A stretch of DNA of 64,000 bases from Microcoleus sp. FACHB-831 (GCF_014695585.1 NZ_JACJON010000036.1:62001-126000); one strand, 5' to 3'. Positions 32,002 through 41,543 are shown, numbered from the stretch's first letter. The notes: generated by a model from the letters alone, not told the origin. A program made the numbers and translations.

Positions 32002-34053
32002 CTAGGGAGACAGATAAGTATAACGACCGAGACTGCGCTCGTAGTTTTGCAGCAAAAGTTGGGATTCCTGAATCGTAATCCGCTTGTCTTGCAAAGCTTG
32101 CTCAGTCCGCTGTCGGATACTCTCAACTAAATCTTCAGCGTCGTACTGCACGTAACCAACCACTTCGCTCATCGTGTCACCCTTAACAACGTGTTCGATT
32201 TGGTATCCCTTGGGCGTAAGTTGGATATGCACCGCATTGGCGTCGCCAAACAAATTGTGATTGCTCCCCATAATTTCCTGATAAGCACCGTTGAGGAACA
32301 TCCCTAAATAGTAGGGTTCTCCGGGCTTGAGGGTATGCAACTCTAAAACCGACTTAACATCGCGCAGGTCGATAAACTTGTCGATTTTGCCATCGCTATC
32401 GCAAGTGAGGTCTGCCAAAATTGCCCGCCGCGTGGGTTCTTCATCTAGCCGATGAATGGGCATGATAGGGAATAACTGGTCGATAGCCCAGCAATCCGGC
32501 GCAGATTGGAATACTGACATATTGATGTAGTAAATCGACGCCATGATTTTTTCGAGTTCTTCCAGGTCGTCAGGAACATATTCCTGCTGTCTGATAATGG
32601 CGAGAATTTTCTCACAACACGCCCAGTAAAGCCGTTCTGCTCTGGCTCGTTCTGTAAGTCGCAGTATTCCCAAATTAAAGCGGCTGATGGCTTCTTCTTT
32701 GAACTGAGAAGCGTCGTGGTACAGTTCTTGGAAATTATCGCTGTTGATGGATTCGTAGGTTTCCCAGAGGTAGCGAATAACGGGGGGTTCTCCCTCTTGG
32801 TAGGGGTCGGGACGCCCGGAGGGTACGTCGCTGGTGCCGAGAACGTCAAAAATGAGGACGGATTGATGGGAAGCGATCGCGCGTCCGCTCTCACTAATTA
32901 GCGTCGGTACGGGCAAACGATGTTCGCCACACGCCTCTTTCAACTCTGCCACGATGTCGTTGGCATAGTTCTGCATGTTGTAATTTTTCGAGGCGTAGAA
33001 GTTGGTTTGAGAGCCATCGTAATCCACTCCCAAGCCACCGCCGACATCGATATACTTCATATCAGCTCCCAGTTGAGCTAACTCGACGTAGATCTTGCTG
33101 GCTTCTTGGATAGCGTCTTTGATCACATTGATCGCAGATATTTGAGAGCCGATGTGGAAATGCAACAACTGCAAGGAGTCAAGCAGATCGGCTTCACGCA
33201 AGCGATCGACCGCCTGGATAATTTCTGGAATCGTGAGGCCAAACTTAGCGCGATCGCCGCTAGAAGTTCCCCAGCGTCCCATCCCTTGTGTACTCAGCTT
33301 GGCACGTATGCCCAAAATTGGCTTAATTCCCAGCGTGCGGCTAGCTTCGATCGCCAACTGCACTTCTTCAACCTGCTCTAGCACGATAATCGGCGTATGC
33401 CCCAGGCGCTGGGCTAAAATCGCCGTTTCGATGTATTCCCTGTCCTTATAGCCATTGCAGATTAGCAAAGCTCCTGGAGTATCCAACATCGCCAGAGCAA
33501 TCATCAGTTCAGGCTTAGAGCCAGCTTCCAGACCAAATTGATGGGGTCTGCCAAACCTCACCAAATCTTCAATCAAATGCCGCTGTTGATTGCACTTGAC
33601 TGGAAACACGCCCCGGTAAGCACCAGGATAGTTGTAACGAGCGATCGCCTTATTCATGCAGGCATTCAACCGCTCGATCCGGTCTTCTAAAATATCAGAA
33701 AAACGGATTAACAACGGCAGCCCTAGATTGCGCTGCTTGAGAGAATTGACCAGTTCAAACAGATCCAAACTGCCACCGCGATCGCCTTTGGGCGAAACTG
33801 TGATGTGACCTGCGGCGTTTATCGAAAAATACGGTTCGCCCCAGCCTTGAATCCTATAAAGATTCTCGCTATCCTCAATCATCCAATTTCTGCCTTGTGC
33901 ATCGGTGCGATTAATTCTCGCCAAAGCCATTTGTGGTTTCGCCGCACCGCGCTCCTTACGGGCAAGGGCGCCCGGGCGGGGATTGTTTGACGACTTTTCT
34001 ACCGCAGCTTCATCTGATGGTTCTTCGCTAATCTGCGTTACCTCTACACTCAT
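32002..34053 (-). CDS. speA: Biosynthetic arginine decarboxylase
   Basis: A 683-residue PLP enzyme converting arginine to agmatine for polyamine synthesis. The PLP lysine lies in YRGVFPVKCNQQRHLIEDLVRFG; other family blocks are FGLEAGSKPELMIAL, HFHIGSQISAINVIKDA, YIDVGGGLGVDYDGSQ and ESGRAIASHQSVLIFDVL. Cyanobacterial SpeA proteins carry an N-terminal extension; here the first ~50 residues are acidic and low-complexity. Length is usual. Single gene, converging on the nucleotidyltransferase. Confidence 0.97.
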   Translation of the reverse strand: MSVEVTQISEEPSDEAAVEKSSNNPRPGALARKERGAAKPQMALARINRTDAQGRNWMIEDSENLYRIQGWGEPYFSINAAGHITVSPKGDRGGSLDLFELVNSLKQRNLGLPLLIRFSDILEDRIERLNACMNKAIARYNYPGAYRGVFPVKCNQQRHLIEDLVRFGRPHQFGLEAGSKPELMIALAMLDTPGALLICNGYKDREYIETAILAQRLGHTPIIVLEQVEEVQLAIEASRTLGIKPILGIRAKLSTQGMGRWGTSSGDRAKFGLTIPEIIQAVDRLREADLLDSLQLLHFHIGSQISAINVIKDAIQEASKIYVELAQLGADMKYIDVGGGLGVDYDGSQTNFYASKNYNMQNYANDIVAELKEACGEHRLPVPTLISESGRAIASHQSVLIFDVLGTSDVPSGRPDPYQEGEPPVIRYLWETYESINSDNFQELYHDASQFKEEAISRFNLGILRLTERARAERLYWACCEKILAIIRQQEYVPDDLEELEKIMASIYYINMSVFQSAPDCWAIDQLFPIMPIHRLDEEPTRRAILADLTCDSDGKIDKFIDLRDVKSVLELHTLKPGEPYYLGMFLNGAYQEIMGSNHNLFGDANAVHIQLTPKGYQIEHVVKGDTMSEVVGYVQYDAEDLVESIRQRTEQALQDKRITIQESQLLLQNYERSLGRYTYLSP

Positions 34054-34360
34054 TTTTTATTTCCCCTCGCTATCCCCTACGAAGTGCTAGTGTATCGCAT
34101 TCGGCTAGAAGACTGATTGTTGTAGTGTTGTAGGCTACTGTTTTTTTCTGCTGCCTTATTGTCTCTATTTTTTTAAGGTATTAGCTTATCTCCCTAGATG
34201 GAATCTAAAGTTAAAATGGCAGAAAATTTTTGTCGAATTGCAATCGATGGTTTAATCGTAGTTGACCAAACTTTGATATAAATGCATAACGGTACTTTCG
34301 TTCGGCAAGAGCGGAAACTCAAGTCATACGCCGTCCAAGTAGTCATAGTTGAGGGCATCG
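34054..34360. other. Divergent intergenic region between speA and the 34361 gene
   Basis: About 307 bases, AT-rich, without HIP1 sites or visible hairpins. Promoters for both flanking genes should be here; none could be assigned with confidence. Confidence 0.4.
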
Positions 34361-34975
34361 ATGCTCAACCCGTCTGATAACCGTCCCGCACAGCGCTTAA
34401 ATCTTGATGTTCTCATACAGCTGAGCAACAAGCGCCCGATTGCCTTTTGGGGAGGACTGTGGGCCTCTATAATTCTGGTTGCCGCTATTGCCGCAACAGG
34501 GCTGATTAGTACTGGCCCCCCCGAACTGGAGAAAGCTGAACCCAAACCAACACCAACACCTGTATTCACGCAAGGCTCCAGCCCCGAACCAATTGCGATC
34601 GCTTCTGGCCCAGATGCCGCTAGCGAAGGATTGCCTATGTGGTTGTACGGCGCGATCGCTACAAGCTGTGCAACTGGAACTGTGTTAATCTTAATTGCCC
34701 TACGCCTGAAACCCTCCCGCCGCCGTCGCCAGCCCCTGAAGCGTTCAACTACTGCGCCCGCCGCCGTCCGCAAAAAACGCCCGCCGTCGCCAAAACGTCG
34801 TCCGGTTTCAAGTCGCCCGATGCAAAACCCACCAGTAACAACTTTTTCACCGCAACCCGTTGTTACTATCTTGCCTCCAGAGGAAACTCATCCCCTCGAT
34901 TGGGGTGACGATAGTTTGGCAGACATGATGGACATTCGCAAGCGGCAGTCCTTGTCTTCCCTCATTGATAAATAG
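34361..34975 (+). CDS. Uncharacterised two-TM protein with basic proline-rich region
   Basis: A 204-residue protein. A first transmembrane helix (PIAFWGGLWASIILVAAIAATGLI) is followed by a Pro/Thr/Glu loop (EKAEPKPTPTPVFTQG), a second helix (YGAIATSCATGTVLILIALRL) and a strongly basic Arg/Pro cytoplasmic tail (RRRRQPLKRST), ending with DWGDDSLADMMDIRKRQSLSSLID. I do not recognise a family. ATG at 34361 is preferred to the TTG four codons earlier. Possibly an envelope or division-associated protein, but nothing in the sequence proves this. Confidence 0.6.
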   Translation: MLNPSDNRPAQRLNLDVLIQLSNKRPIAFWGGLWASIILVAAIAATGLISTGPPELEKAEPKPTPTPVFTQGSSPEPIAIASGPDAASEGLPMWLYGAIATSCATGTVLILIALRLKPSRRRRQPLKRSTTAPAAVRKKRPPSPKRRPVSSRPMQNPPVTTFSPQPVVTILPPEETHPLDWGDDSLADMMDIRKRQSLSSLIDK

Positions 34976-35042
34976 TTCATAAGTTCAAGATTGCTGAATT
35001 TAGTTTTTAGCTTGTATGTTGGGAAATCTTGACTTTAAGGAA

Positions 35043-35132
35043 GAGGTAATTTAACTAGAGTTAAATTACCTCGACTAAAAATGACTAATAACCCATTACC
35101 AGCCTTGCCTATAAGGCGAGCAGGTAATGGGT
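35043..35132. terminator. Two tandem hairpins between convergent genes
   Basis: The first is a perfect 13-bp stem GAGGTAATTTAAC/GTTAAATTACCTC (35043-35072). The second has outer arms ACCCATTACC (35091-35100) and GGTAATGGGT (35123-35132) with an inner GCCTT/AAGGC stem. Neither has a long T-run. They separate the rightward 34361 gene from the leftward CHAT gene. Confidence 0.65.
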
Positions 35133-35215
35133 TTAATATGAGCGATCGCGTGCTACATTCAAACACTTACATGAAGATAGCAGCGCGGTTTAAGGCAATT
35201 TAAAAAGGTAATTGC

Positions 35216-37696
35216 CTAGCCTTTTGCTGTTTGGAGCGATCGCCAATCTTTAATCGCTTTTTCTGTCCACAACCAGTTTTTACTAAGCGCATTCGCTTGA
35301 AAATTAACAGGATCGTCAGACATCACCTTTTGGCTCATCTTCTTCGATGCATTTAGCAAAGTCCCCCGCTTTTCCGGCGGCTGTTTTTGAGCCGATTGCT
35401 TTAGGGCCAGTGCTAACCCAGCGTAAGTGTTCAACGCATCTTTTTTAGACAACGCTCCAGCCGTTGAACCTGCTGGCTTATCTTCAACCTTAGACAGCGC
35501 CTCAAACCAAACTTTAATAGCCTGATCGAACTTGCCTTCAGCATAGTAAGCAAAGCCGAGAGCGTTGAGATAACTACCAGTATTGGGTTGCTTTTTATCA
35601 GCAAGTTCCCAGTAACGACGGGCATCATCTATACTGAAATCCTTCGCTCCCGTTTGCACAGACTGCCACGCCAAACGACCCCGGAGAAAGCTAATTTTAG
35701 GGTTATCAAGTTGCTGTTTGGGTACGGCGGCAAGTGCTGCCTCAGCCGGCTTTAGTGCCTCTCTGTTCAGCAGTTCTTCGACAGCTACAACACCCCCGTT
35801 TAAGTCTCCGCGACTAAACTGGTCAACAGCAATTCCTGTAACAGCGTTGGTTTCAGCTTTCTTCAAATTGAGGTTTTTGGAGTTTTCAACCTGACTTTGG
35901 GAAAGCGACGCTGGAAGGTTAGCCCTACGCAATAACTCATCTGGTTGGGGATCGCGGTTTTGCAACAACCAAAAACCCAATAGAGCGATCGCTGCTAAGC
36001 CTAAAGCCCCCAAACCCATAAAAACAACCGGAACACCTTTGAAGCTTCGTTTCCAGCCCTTTTGTGACTTAGAATTCCCCAGCAGGGAGCCAGAAGCTTT
36101 TATTTTTGAATTCTCTAAACCAGGCGTTTCCCCTTTTGGGGTTTGACTTTTTGCGTCTGGAGTTTGTATCGGGGCTTTTAAACTCTGATTTCTAGATTCT
36201 GCCCCAGATGGCAACCGATTTTCTAAGTTAGAAGCCTGCGCTACCGATTGCTCTGTTGCGGCATTCGGCTTAGGCAACTGCCGAAACAAATCTGCAACCA
36301 GCGCCTCTGCATCGTCGTCGCCCTCATCCAAAAAACCTGGCGGTGCGTCATCGTCATAGCCAACCCAGTCATCCTCCGGCAGCAAACCCAAGTCATCATC
36401 ATAATCAAGGAACCTAGATGCAGCTAAAGCGGGCGACTCTTCGGGCACTTCTTCCTCCCAAGCTGCAATAGCTTCACTTGGATCGGGTAAAGCGAGGCGT
36501 TTTGCTAATTCCGCTGGGTCATTACTCCTGGTGAGCAATCCATCAAATTTTGAATCGAGATATAGAACAGGCAAAGCCCAGTACAGATTGTTGGACCCAT
36601 AGGAAGAAATTAACCCCTGCCGCGCCCGACTCAAACTCAAGTCAATGGGATAACCTTCTTTGAGGTTGCGGTAAAACAGCCGGGTGAGAGTCAGCGCTAC
36701 CTCATCGGGAATCCGTTCTGCCATTGCTAAGACGCTGGGAATCCTGCGCTTGACTAATGCTTGTATGAGGTTTTGTTCTCTCCCGGTGTCTGCGTCCGAT
36801 CCCGATGCTGTATAGGCTCCTCGGCATGAATTAAAGACTGCCATTTGGACGCCATTATTAACCAGCAATCCAGCAAGGTCGTCTCCGCTTAACGTCTCAG
36901 TTAATCCGGTTCTGCCGCTAACGAGGTATAAATCGCCGCCGGATACGCCCAGGTTGCTGTGACCTGCGTAGTGGAAAACGTTGTACTGGCCTTGTTCTAG
37001 GGCTTGGGTTAGTTGCTCGCGTCCTGGCTGTTCGAGAAGTTCGAGTTCAATGGTGGGCGAGTTCTGACTAGAATGGCGGCGGAGTTCTTCTTGCAAGTGG
37101 CTGGCTTCTTGTTTGAGTGCCAGAGTTTCTTGATCGGTGGGACCAGCGATCACCATCAAAATTTTTAGCGGTTGATTGCGATCGCCTGATAGGGTTGAGG
37201 TTGGAGTCCTCAATCCTGTTGTCAGTTCGTAGCGAGAAAAAGCTACATCAGTGCCCGTCGCTAGGGGGCGATCGTCTGCGTGCAAGACTTCCCAAGGCAG
37301 GCGGAGCAAGCGCGTGTCTTTTAGTCCCAGTCCCAGACGCAGCCGCAAAACCGAGCGATCGCGCTCTGCTAGGGCTTGAGCTATCAGCCAGCTATCTCGC
37401 AGGCTGTCTTTAAATAAAGCGTCGTGAAGTTCCTGTCCCAGCGCCACTAAATTTGGAGAGGATGAATTTCCCAGCCAGTCTCCATTTCCCCCTCGTGAGG
37501 GCGCAGCTTGCAGCAACTCAGATAAGGGGTCATTCATCAGTTGCCCCGCGATCGCCAACCAATCATCTACAGGCCATCTCACCTGCTCTTGGGCAACGGG
37601 AACCCCCGGTGCGCCCCATTCTCTTCGCACCAGGTATTCGTCTTGCGCCTTTAAAGGAGTTACAGAGATATTAAATTCGTGGGCTACTGGTGACAT
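35216..37696 (-). CDS. CHAT-domain (caspase-like) protein with TM helix and TPR-like tail
   Basis: An 826-residue protein. The CHAT peptidase domain spans about 90-385: LRLPWEVLH, then the dyad His246 in NVFHYAGHSNLG and Cys291 in MAVFNSCRGAY, followed by RIPSVLAMAERIPDEVALTLTRLFYRNL. An acidic linker (about 410-475) and a low-complexity region lead to a transmembrane helix near 560 (VVFMGLGALGLAAIALLGFWLL). The C-terminal ~230 residues are helical, with TPR-like units (TGSYLNALGFAYYAEGKFDQAIKVWFEAL). The layout suggests a cytoplasmic protease domain and an outer repeat domain. Role unknown. Confidence 0.88.
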   Translation of the reverse strand: MSPVAHEFNISVTPLKAQDEYLVRREWGAPGVPVAQEQVRWPVDDWLAIAGQLMNDPLSELLQAAPSRGGNGDWLGNSSSPNLVALGQELHDALFKDSLRDSWLIAQALAERDRSVLRLRLGLGLKDTRLLRLPWEVLHADDRPLATGTDVAFSRYELTTGLRTPTSTLSGDRNQPLKILMVIAGPTDQETLALKQEASHLQEELRRHSSQNSPTIELELLEQPGREQLTQALEQGQYNVFHYAGHSNLGVSGGDLYLVSGRTGLTETLSGDDLAGLLVNNGVQMAVFNSCRGAYTASGSDADTGREQNLIQALVKRRIPSVLAMAERIPDEVALTLTRLFYRNLKEGYPIDLSLSRARQGLISSYGSNNLYWALPVLYLDSKFDGLLTRSNDPAELAKRLALPDPSEAIAAWEEEVPEESPALAASRFLDYDDDLGLLPEDDWVGYDDDAPPGFLDEGDDDAEALVADLFRQLPKPNAATEQSVAQASNLENRLPSGAESRNQSLKAPIQTPDAKSQTPKGETPGLENSKIKASGSLLGNSKSQKGWKRSFKGVPVVFMGLGALGLAAIALLGFWLLQNRDPQPDELLRRANLPASLSQSQVENSKNLNLKKAETNAVTGIAVDQFSRGDLNGGVVAVEELLNREALKPAEAALAAVPKQQLDNPKISFLRGRLAWQSVQTGAKDFSIDDARRYWELADKKQPNTGSYLNALGFAYYAEGKFDQAIKVWFEALSKVEDKPAGSTAGALSKKDALNTYAGLALALKQSAQKQPPEKRGTLLNASKKMSQKVMSDDPVNFQANALSKNWLWTEKAIKDWRSLQTAKG

Positions 37697-37899
37697 GCAC
37701 TCTTTCTTCAGATATAAATTTTATAGAAATTTTGGAAACGGCCTTAGCCTTGAGAAAGAATTGTTCCCTTCTATTTCTAGATTGATACAACTTGCTCAAA
37801 GTTTCCAGTTGGGCTGCATTCAATCTGTATAACTGTCAACGCTAGATTTTCTTAAATATCCTGATAGTACTAACAAAGCTTAAAAAATTTTGATTTTTA

Positions 37900-38047
37900 T
37901 AGCATTCCGCATCGAGTTCGGCGACTAGACGCGAAATTTTCTGGCAAGCTATCCGGATCTTGTCCCTAACTGACGAACAGTAGATTGGTAGATGCACCCT
38001 GATTGACTTCCCCTGGCTCACCGGTTTGAGCCGGGGATTTTTTTATT
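37900..38047 (+). ncRNA. Candidate small RNA ending at an orphan terminator
   Basis: A strong rightward terminator (38010-38047) lies 310 bases beyond the start of the leftward CHAT gene, and no rightward gene precedes it for 3 kb. This implies a short rightward transcript within about 37700-38047. The 5' end given is a guess; TATAGCATT near 37899 is the only -10-like word I noted. No ORF with a ribosome site fits. Low confidence in boundaries, moderate in existence. Confidence 0.3.
38010..38047 (+). terminator. Intrinsic terminator without an obvious gene
   Basis: CCCC-T-GGCTCA (38010-38020) pairs with TGAGCC-GGGG (38027-38036), with one bulged T, then ATTTTTTTATTT. The T-run is on the rightward strand only. 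Confidence 0.85.
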
Positions 38048-38051
38048 TCGG

Positions 38052-38093
38052 ATTTTAGATTTTGGATTCGATTAAAAATCCAAAATCTAAAAT
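38052..38093. repeat. Inverted heptamer-type repeat (ATTTTAGATTTTGGATT)
   Basis: Perfect 17-bp arms, 38052-38068 and 38077-38093, lie just past the 3' end of the leftward gene at 38097. The arm is made of the same CCAAAATCTAAAAT heptamer units found before the SRPBCC and ADH genes, here in inverted form. Confidence 0.8.
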
Positions 38094-38096
38094 AGC

Positions 38097-38327
38097 CTAG
38101 TCTGAACTTACTACATCAAAGGATTTGACTTCCAAAACGGGGCCAATCATGGCGAAAGTCATAACATCCTTACGCACCTCACCTTTGACTTTCACTTTGA
38201 GTCCCGATTTCCGCAACTCAGATGGGGGGTCCTTGAGTTCGTAAGTTTCGCCCGACTCTGCAACCAGTGCCCAAGTGCCTGGGCCGAATCCTTTGCGTTC
38301 GATAGTACCGTCTACGCTGATACTCAT
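38097..38327 (-). CDS. Small OB-fold-like protein overlapping the subtilase gene
   Basis: A 76-residue protein with five predicted strands: ISVDGTIERKGFGPGTWALVAESGETYELKD, then LRKSGLKVKVKGEVRKDVMTFAMIGPVLEVKSFDVV. The pattern resembles small OB-like DUFs (YgiW/DUF5818-type) that bind ligands, but I cannot fix the family. The ATG overlaps the subtilase stop codon as ATGA, a classic translational-coupling arrangement, and fixes the start over the upstream in-frame option at 38375. Confidence 0.7.
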   Translation of the reverse strand: MSISVDGTIERKGFGPGTWALVAESGETYELKDPPSELRKSGLKVKVKGEVRKDVMTFAMIGPVLEVKSFDVVSSD

Positions 38328-40120
38328 GCGGTTTGGTGTTCTCCTTTGCTTGCTAAGTAGGCGATTCCAACACACAGCAAAGCATTGACGATTAGGAAGG
38401 TGCGAGCGATCGCGCCATCACCCAACCACAGCATTGCTGGATCTACAACCGCACTCACTGCTAAACAGGATGCCACACCCACCGCCGATCCAATCGCCAA
38501 CCATTTCCAGCTTTGGTGTCCCAGCAACAGCACTACTAAAATCAAGGGAACCAACACGCTGGCTAAAATCGGATTCAACAGAGTACTTCCCTGAACCGCG
38601 CCACCCAATTCGGGAATAGAACTGCCCATTACTCGGAAGGGCCATTGGGGAAGGTCAAAGATATAAAATCCGCGTAGGAAAAATAAGCCAGAACTACCTG
38701 CAATCAGTCCGGTGTGTAACTGAATTACCCCCATTCCTGCCCAAGGGAAATAATTCCGCAAGAACCAGGCAAGCATATAAGAACCCAACACCATCGCAAT
38801 CTTGGGCAACAGCGCCACAGCACCGCCATCCAGCCAAAAGCGGGGGCTGAGATAGCCGTTATCCCGCAGCCAGCGGAAGAAGTCCTTGAAGGTAATTTGT
38901 CCCCGCAGCGCGAGTTTGACCGCTGCACCTGCATCCAGATGACCCGAACCGAAGTGGTTCAGCGGATCTTCGGCAACAGCCCGTGCTGACTGCTTGAGGA
39001 CGCTTAAAACTTCATCGGGTTCGGTGATTCCAGAGGCTTTCACCAACGCTGCAACACCCGCAACGTGGGGCGCTGCCATACTTGTGCCTTGGTAAGCGGC
39101 AAAGTTGGTGATGATATTGCCCTCGTCATCGTAGCCAATGGTTTCTTGCAGAATCCCACCTAATTGATTCTTGCTGGTGTCTCCACCGGGGGCTGAGATA
39201 TCTACACCTGCACCGTAGCTGGAGTAGAATGCTTTTTCACCCGCAGAATTTAAGGCAGAAACCCCAATAACGCGGGGATATCTGGCTGGGTAGGAGGCTT
39301 CATTTTCGTCGGAGTTGCCTGCGGCTGCTACTATGACAACGCCTTTGCTGTGGGCGTATTCGATTGCTTCTTGCATGAGTTGGCTTTCACCGCCACCACC
39401 CAAGCTCATGTTAATTACGCCAGCACCGTTGTCGGCAGCAAATTTAATTGCTTCTGCAATATCGGAAACTGTACCGCCCCCACTCCCACTCAATACTTTG
39501 AGGGGCATGATACTGGCTTCGTAAGCAACGCCAGCTACACCATAGCCGTTGTTGGTGGCTTGGGCTACTGTACCCGCAACGTGGGTGCCGTGTCCGTTAT
39601 CGTCATCGGCGTTTTCTTTGTTGTTAACGAAGTCGTAGCCTGGGACAAATTTGGTGTCTTTTAAGTCGGGAACGACGCTAACACCTGTGTCGATGACTGC
39701 GACGGTGACGCCTGCGCCTTTAGTTTCGTCCCAAGCTGACTCGACGTTTATGCTACGCAGGTTCCACTGTTTGCTGTAGTCTGGATCGTTGGGAACGCCA
39801 TAGGCGTTGTAGATGTAATTTGGCTCGATGAATTCCGTTTGCTTTGCTATGTCGGACTTTTTCAGGGCGTTGAGTAGTTTGCGATCGCCCTCAACTATAT
39901 ATACGTGGTCTTTTGCTGAAAACTCGCTGTTGAAGATCGGTTCGACGTTGTATTGTCTTGCGATCGCTGCTATTTTCTCGTCTAGCACTGCTGCTGGAAC
40001 ATCGTCGCGGAAGTCCAGCACAATGCTGTCAAATTTGCCCTGAGTTGCCAGTCCCTTGAAGTTAAACAAGGCCCAGCCTAACCCTAATAAAAACAAACAC
40101 GCTATGAAAACCTTTCTCAT
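38324..40120 (-). CDS. S8-family subtilase with C-terminal membrane domain
   Basis: A 598-residue serine protease. A signal or anchor (FIACLFLLGLGWALFNF) is followed by a propeptide-like region (about 30-110) and the catalytic domain with Asp144 (AVIDTG), His177 (NGHGTHVAGT) and Ser347 (GTSMAAPHVAG). After about 420 come four hydrophobic segments (SYMLAWFLRNYF, GSSGLFFLRGFYIF, LASVLVPLILVVLLLG, FLIVNALLCVGIAYLAS). A protease held to the membrane from both ends is unusual for secreted subtilases. It is translationally coupled to the 38097 gene. Confidence 0.92.
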   Translation of the reverse strand: MRKVFIACLFLLGLGWALFNFKGLATQGKFDSIVLDFRDDVPAAVLDEKIAAIARQYNVEPIFNSEFSAKDHVYIVEGDRKLLNALKKSDIAKQTEFIEPNYIYNAYGVPNDPDYSKQWNLRSINVESAWDETKGAGVTVAVIDTGVSVVPDLKDTKFVPGYDFVNNKENADDDNGHGTHVAGTVAQATNNGYGVAGVAYEASIMPLKVLSGSGGGTVSDIAEAIKFAADNGAGVINMSLGGGGESQLMQEAIEYAHSKGVVIVAAAGNSDENEASYPARYPRVIGVSALNSAGEKAFYSSYGAGVDISAPGGDTSKNQLGGILQETIGYDDEGNIITNFAAYQGTSMAAPHVAGVAALVKASGITEPDEVLSVLKQSARAVAEDPLNHFGSGHLDAGAAVKLALRGQITFKDFFRWLRDNGYLSPRFWLDGGAVALLPKIAMVLGSYMLAWFLRNYFPWAGMGVIQLHTGLIAGSSGLFFLRGFYIFDLPQWPFRVMGSSIPELGGAVQGSTLLNPILASVLVPLILVVLLLGHQSWKWLAIGSAVGVASCLAVSAVVDPAMLWLGDGAIARTFLIVNALLCVGIAYLASKGEHQTA

Positions 40121-40285
40121 ACCAACACGTTACCCTTAGTGCCAGTTTATTTATAGTCAATGCTTAAAGCTGACTCGTTTCCGCTTTGAGCTTTGCTATG
40201 ATCCACTACCATAACTCAGAGCTACCTGTATCTGGTAGTAATATTTGATGATAACTAATTTGTTTTTTAGAGTGTAAGTTTTCTA

Positions 40286-40717
40286 ATGGAAAAGGGTCTT
40301 CTCTGGTTACCTCTCCTGGGAGCGTTTATCTGGCTAGCCCAGCAAGGGTGGAACGAGTATCAAAAAGTTGAAGCTTATCGCAACTGGGCTTCTGGGTTCG
40401 AGCGGGCTAAATATGATATCTATGCTGTCCTCGGTCAAAAAGACAGCGATTTGACTTGGGGAAAACCTACGCGCCAAGGGCCAGTAAATTTAGCAACATT
40501 TTCTCTTAAAGAGGTGCAATCGATTCGCTTGCTTGTGGATGAACAGCCAGTTGATATGCAAGCGCCGCCGGACAAAGGTCGTGCTGTTGCTTTGGAATTT
40601 TTACCCTCTAATACCTCGGCTTCCATCAAAATTCCTTTTACAGAAATTCCTCTAGCAGCAGAATGGGGTAAGTTTTTACAAAAGGAATTGCATCAGTTGC
40701 AGTCTGAGCCAAGCTAG
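40286..40717 (+). CDS. Uncharacterised membrane-anchored protein
   Basis: A 143-residue protein with one short N-terminal helix (GLLWLPLLGAFIWLAQQGW) and a soluble beta-rich rest (ATFSLKEVQSIRLLVDEQPV, AVALEFLPSNTSASIKIPFTEIPLAAEWGKFLQKEL). I do not recognise a family. It is divergent from the subtilase gene with a 165-bp spacer. The ending KELHQLQSEPS is short and polar. Probably a small envelope protein. Confidence 0.65.
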   Translation: MEKGLLWLPLLGAFIWLAQQGWNEYQKVEAYRNWASGFERAKYDIYAVLGQKDSDLTWGKPTRQGPVNLATFSLKEVQSIRLLVDEQPVDMQAPPDKGRAVALEFLPSNTSASIKIPFTEIPLAAEWGKFLQKELHQLQSEPS

Positions 40718-41543
40718 TGAAGTTATTAATTTTGTAGATAAAAGCGATCGCCAATAAATTCTCAACTTCAAAGCCCGCGCGATCGCTCTGATCAGGCAAT
40801 TGCTTTTTTTAAGTCTTTCCCAAGCTTATCTATGTTTTTTTTAACGTAGAAGCTATATTCTTACTTGTTATTATTTCTTATATAAACTTTTTTAATAAAG
40901 CTTTTTATCTAGTTATTTAGACGCCAAATAATCTTCTCTTCTGGAAGAGGCGATCGCTAAAGTCGCATGGCGACGCTGTAAAAGTTGAAGAAGAAAATTT
41001 AGTATGCAGGCAATTATAAATATTATTTGAATAATATTCCTGGGAGGTCTGTAAATATTATTGCGGACAGGCACTGTCCAAAAGTCTTGAAACCTATAGG
41101 TTTTCTTGCTTTGTGTTTTAACTTTTTACTTGCTTAGTAGGTGGTTCAAGTAAGCTTATTGCAGTTAACATTTGTAACTTATTGACCAGACACGCTTATT
41201 AAGTGGGCGTTGGAAATAATCCTAAAAATAGTGTGTACCCAGCCCCCTTTTCAAAGCAGAAAACCTGGTTTGCTGTTTTCAGGTTAGTGGCGATCGCCTA
41301 CTTACTCACTTACACGATATTCCCTTGGGATGAACTACCACTATCAGAAACTTCTATCTAGGGCTAGATAAATTTATTGTCAAATTTTAGAAAGATCTAT
41401 ATAAAAGCAAATCCTGTGCTGTTAAGGCCATTCAGCAGTGGCCTTATAATTGTTTGCATTTACTGGCATTGTTGTAGTAGCAGCGCAGGTTCGCAAACGG
41501 CCCCATAACATTTCGTCGTATAGCTCCGCTATCAGGTGATGCA
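40718..41543. other. Long AT-rich intergenic region
   Basis: About 825 bases without a convincing gene. I see two HIP1 sites flanking 40745-40790 that could pair as a terminator stem before CAATTGCTTTTTTT. A small perfect hairpin GGACAG-GCA-CTGTCC is at 41065-41079, and an AACCTG/CAGGTT stem lies near 41270-41286. A small RNA gene could be hidden here; no known Yfr1, Yfr2 or 6S motif was found by eye. Confidence 0.4.

Noticed and set aside
37980-38047. Possible tRNA-like fold ahead of the orphan terminator
   Set aside because: The stem continues into a T-run and I could not form acceptor, D, anticodon and T arms with the needed invariant bases.
40718-41543. Known cyanobacterial RNAs (Yfr1, Yfr2, 6S) in the long gap
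   Set aside because: I looked for their hallmark motifs by eye and found none; only small generic hairpins are present.
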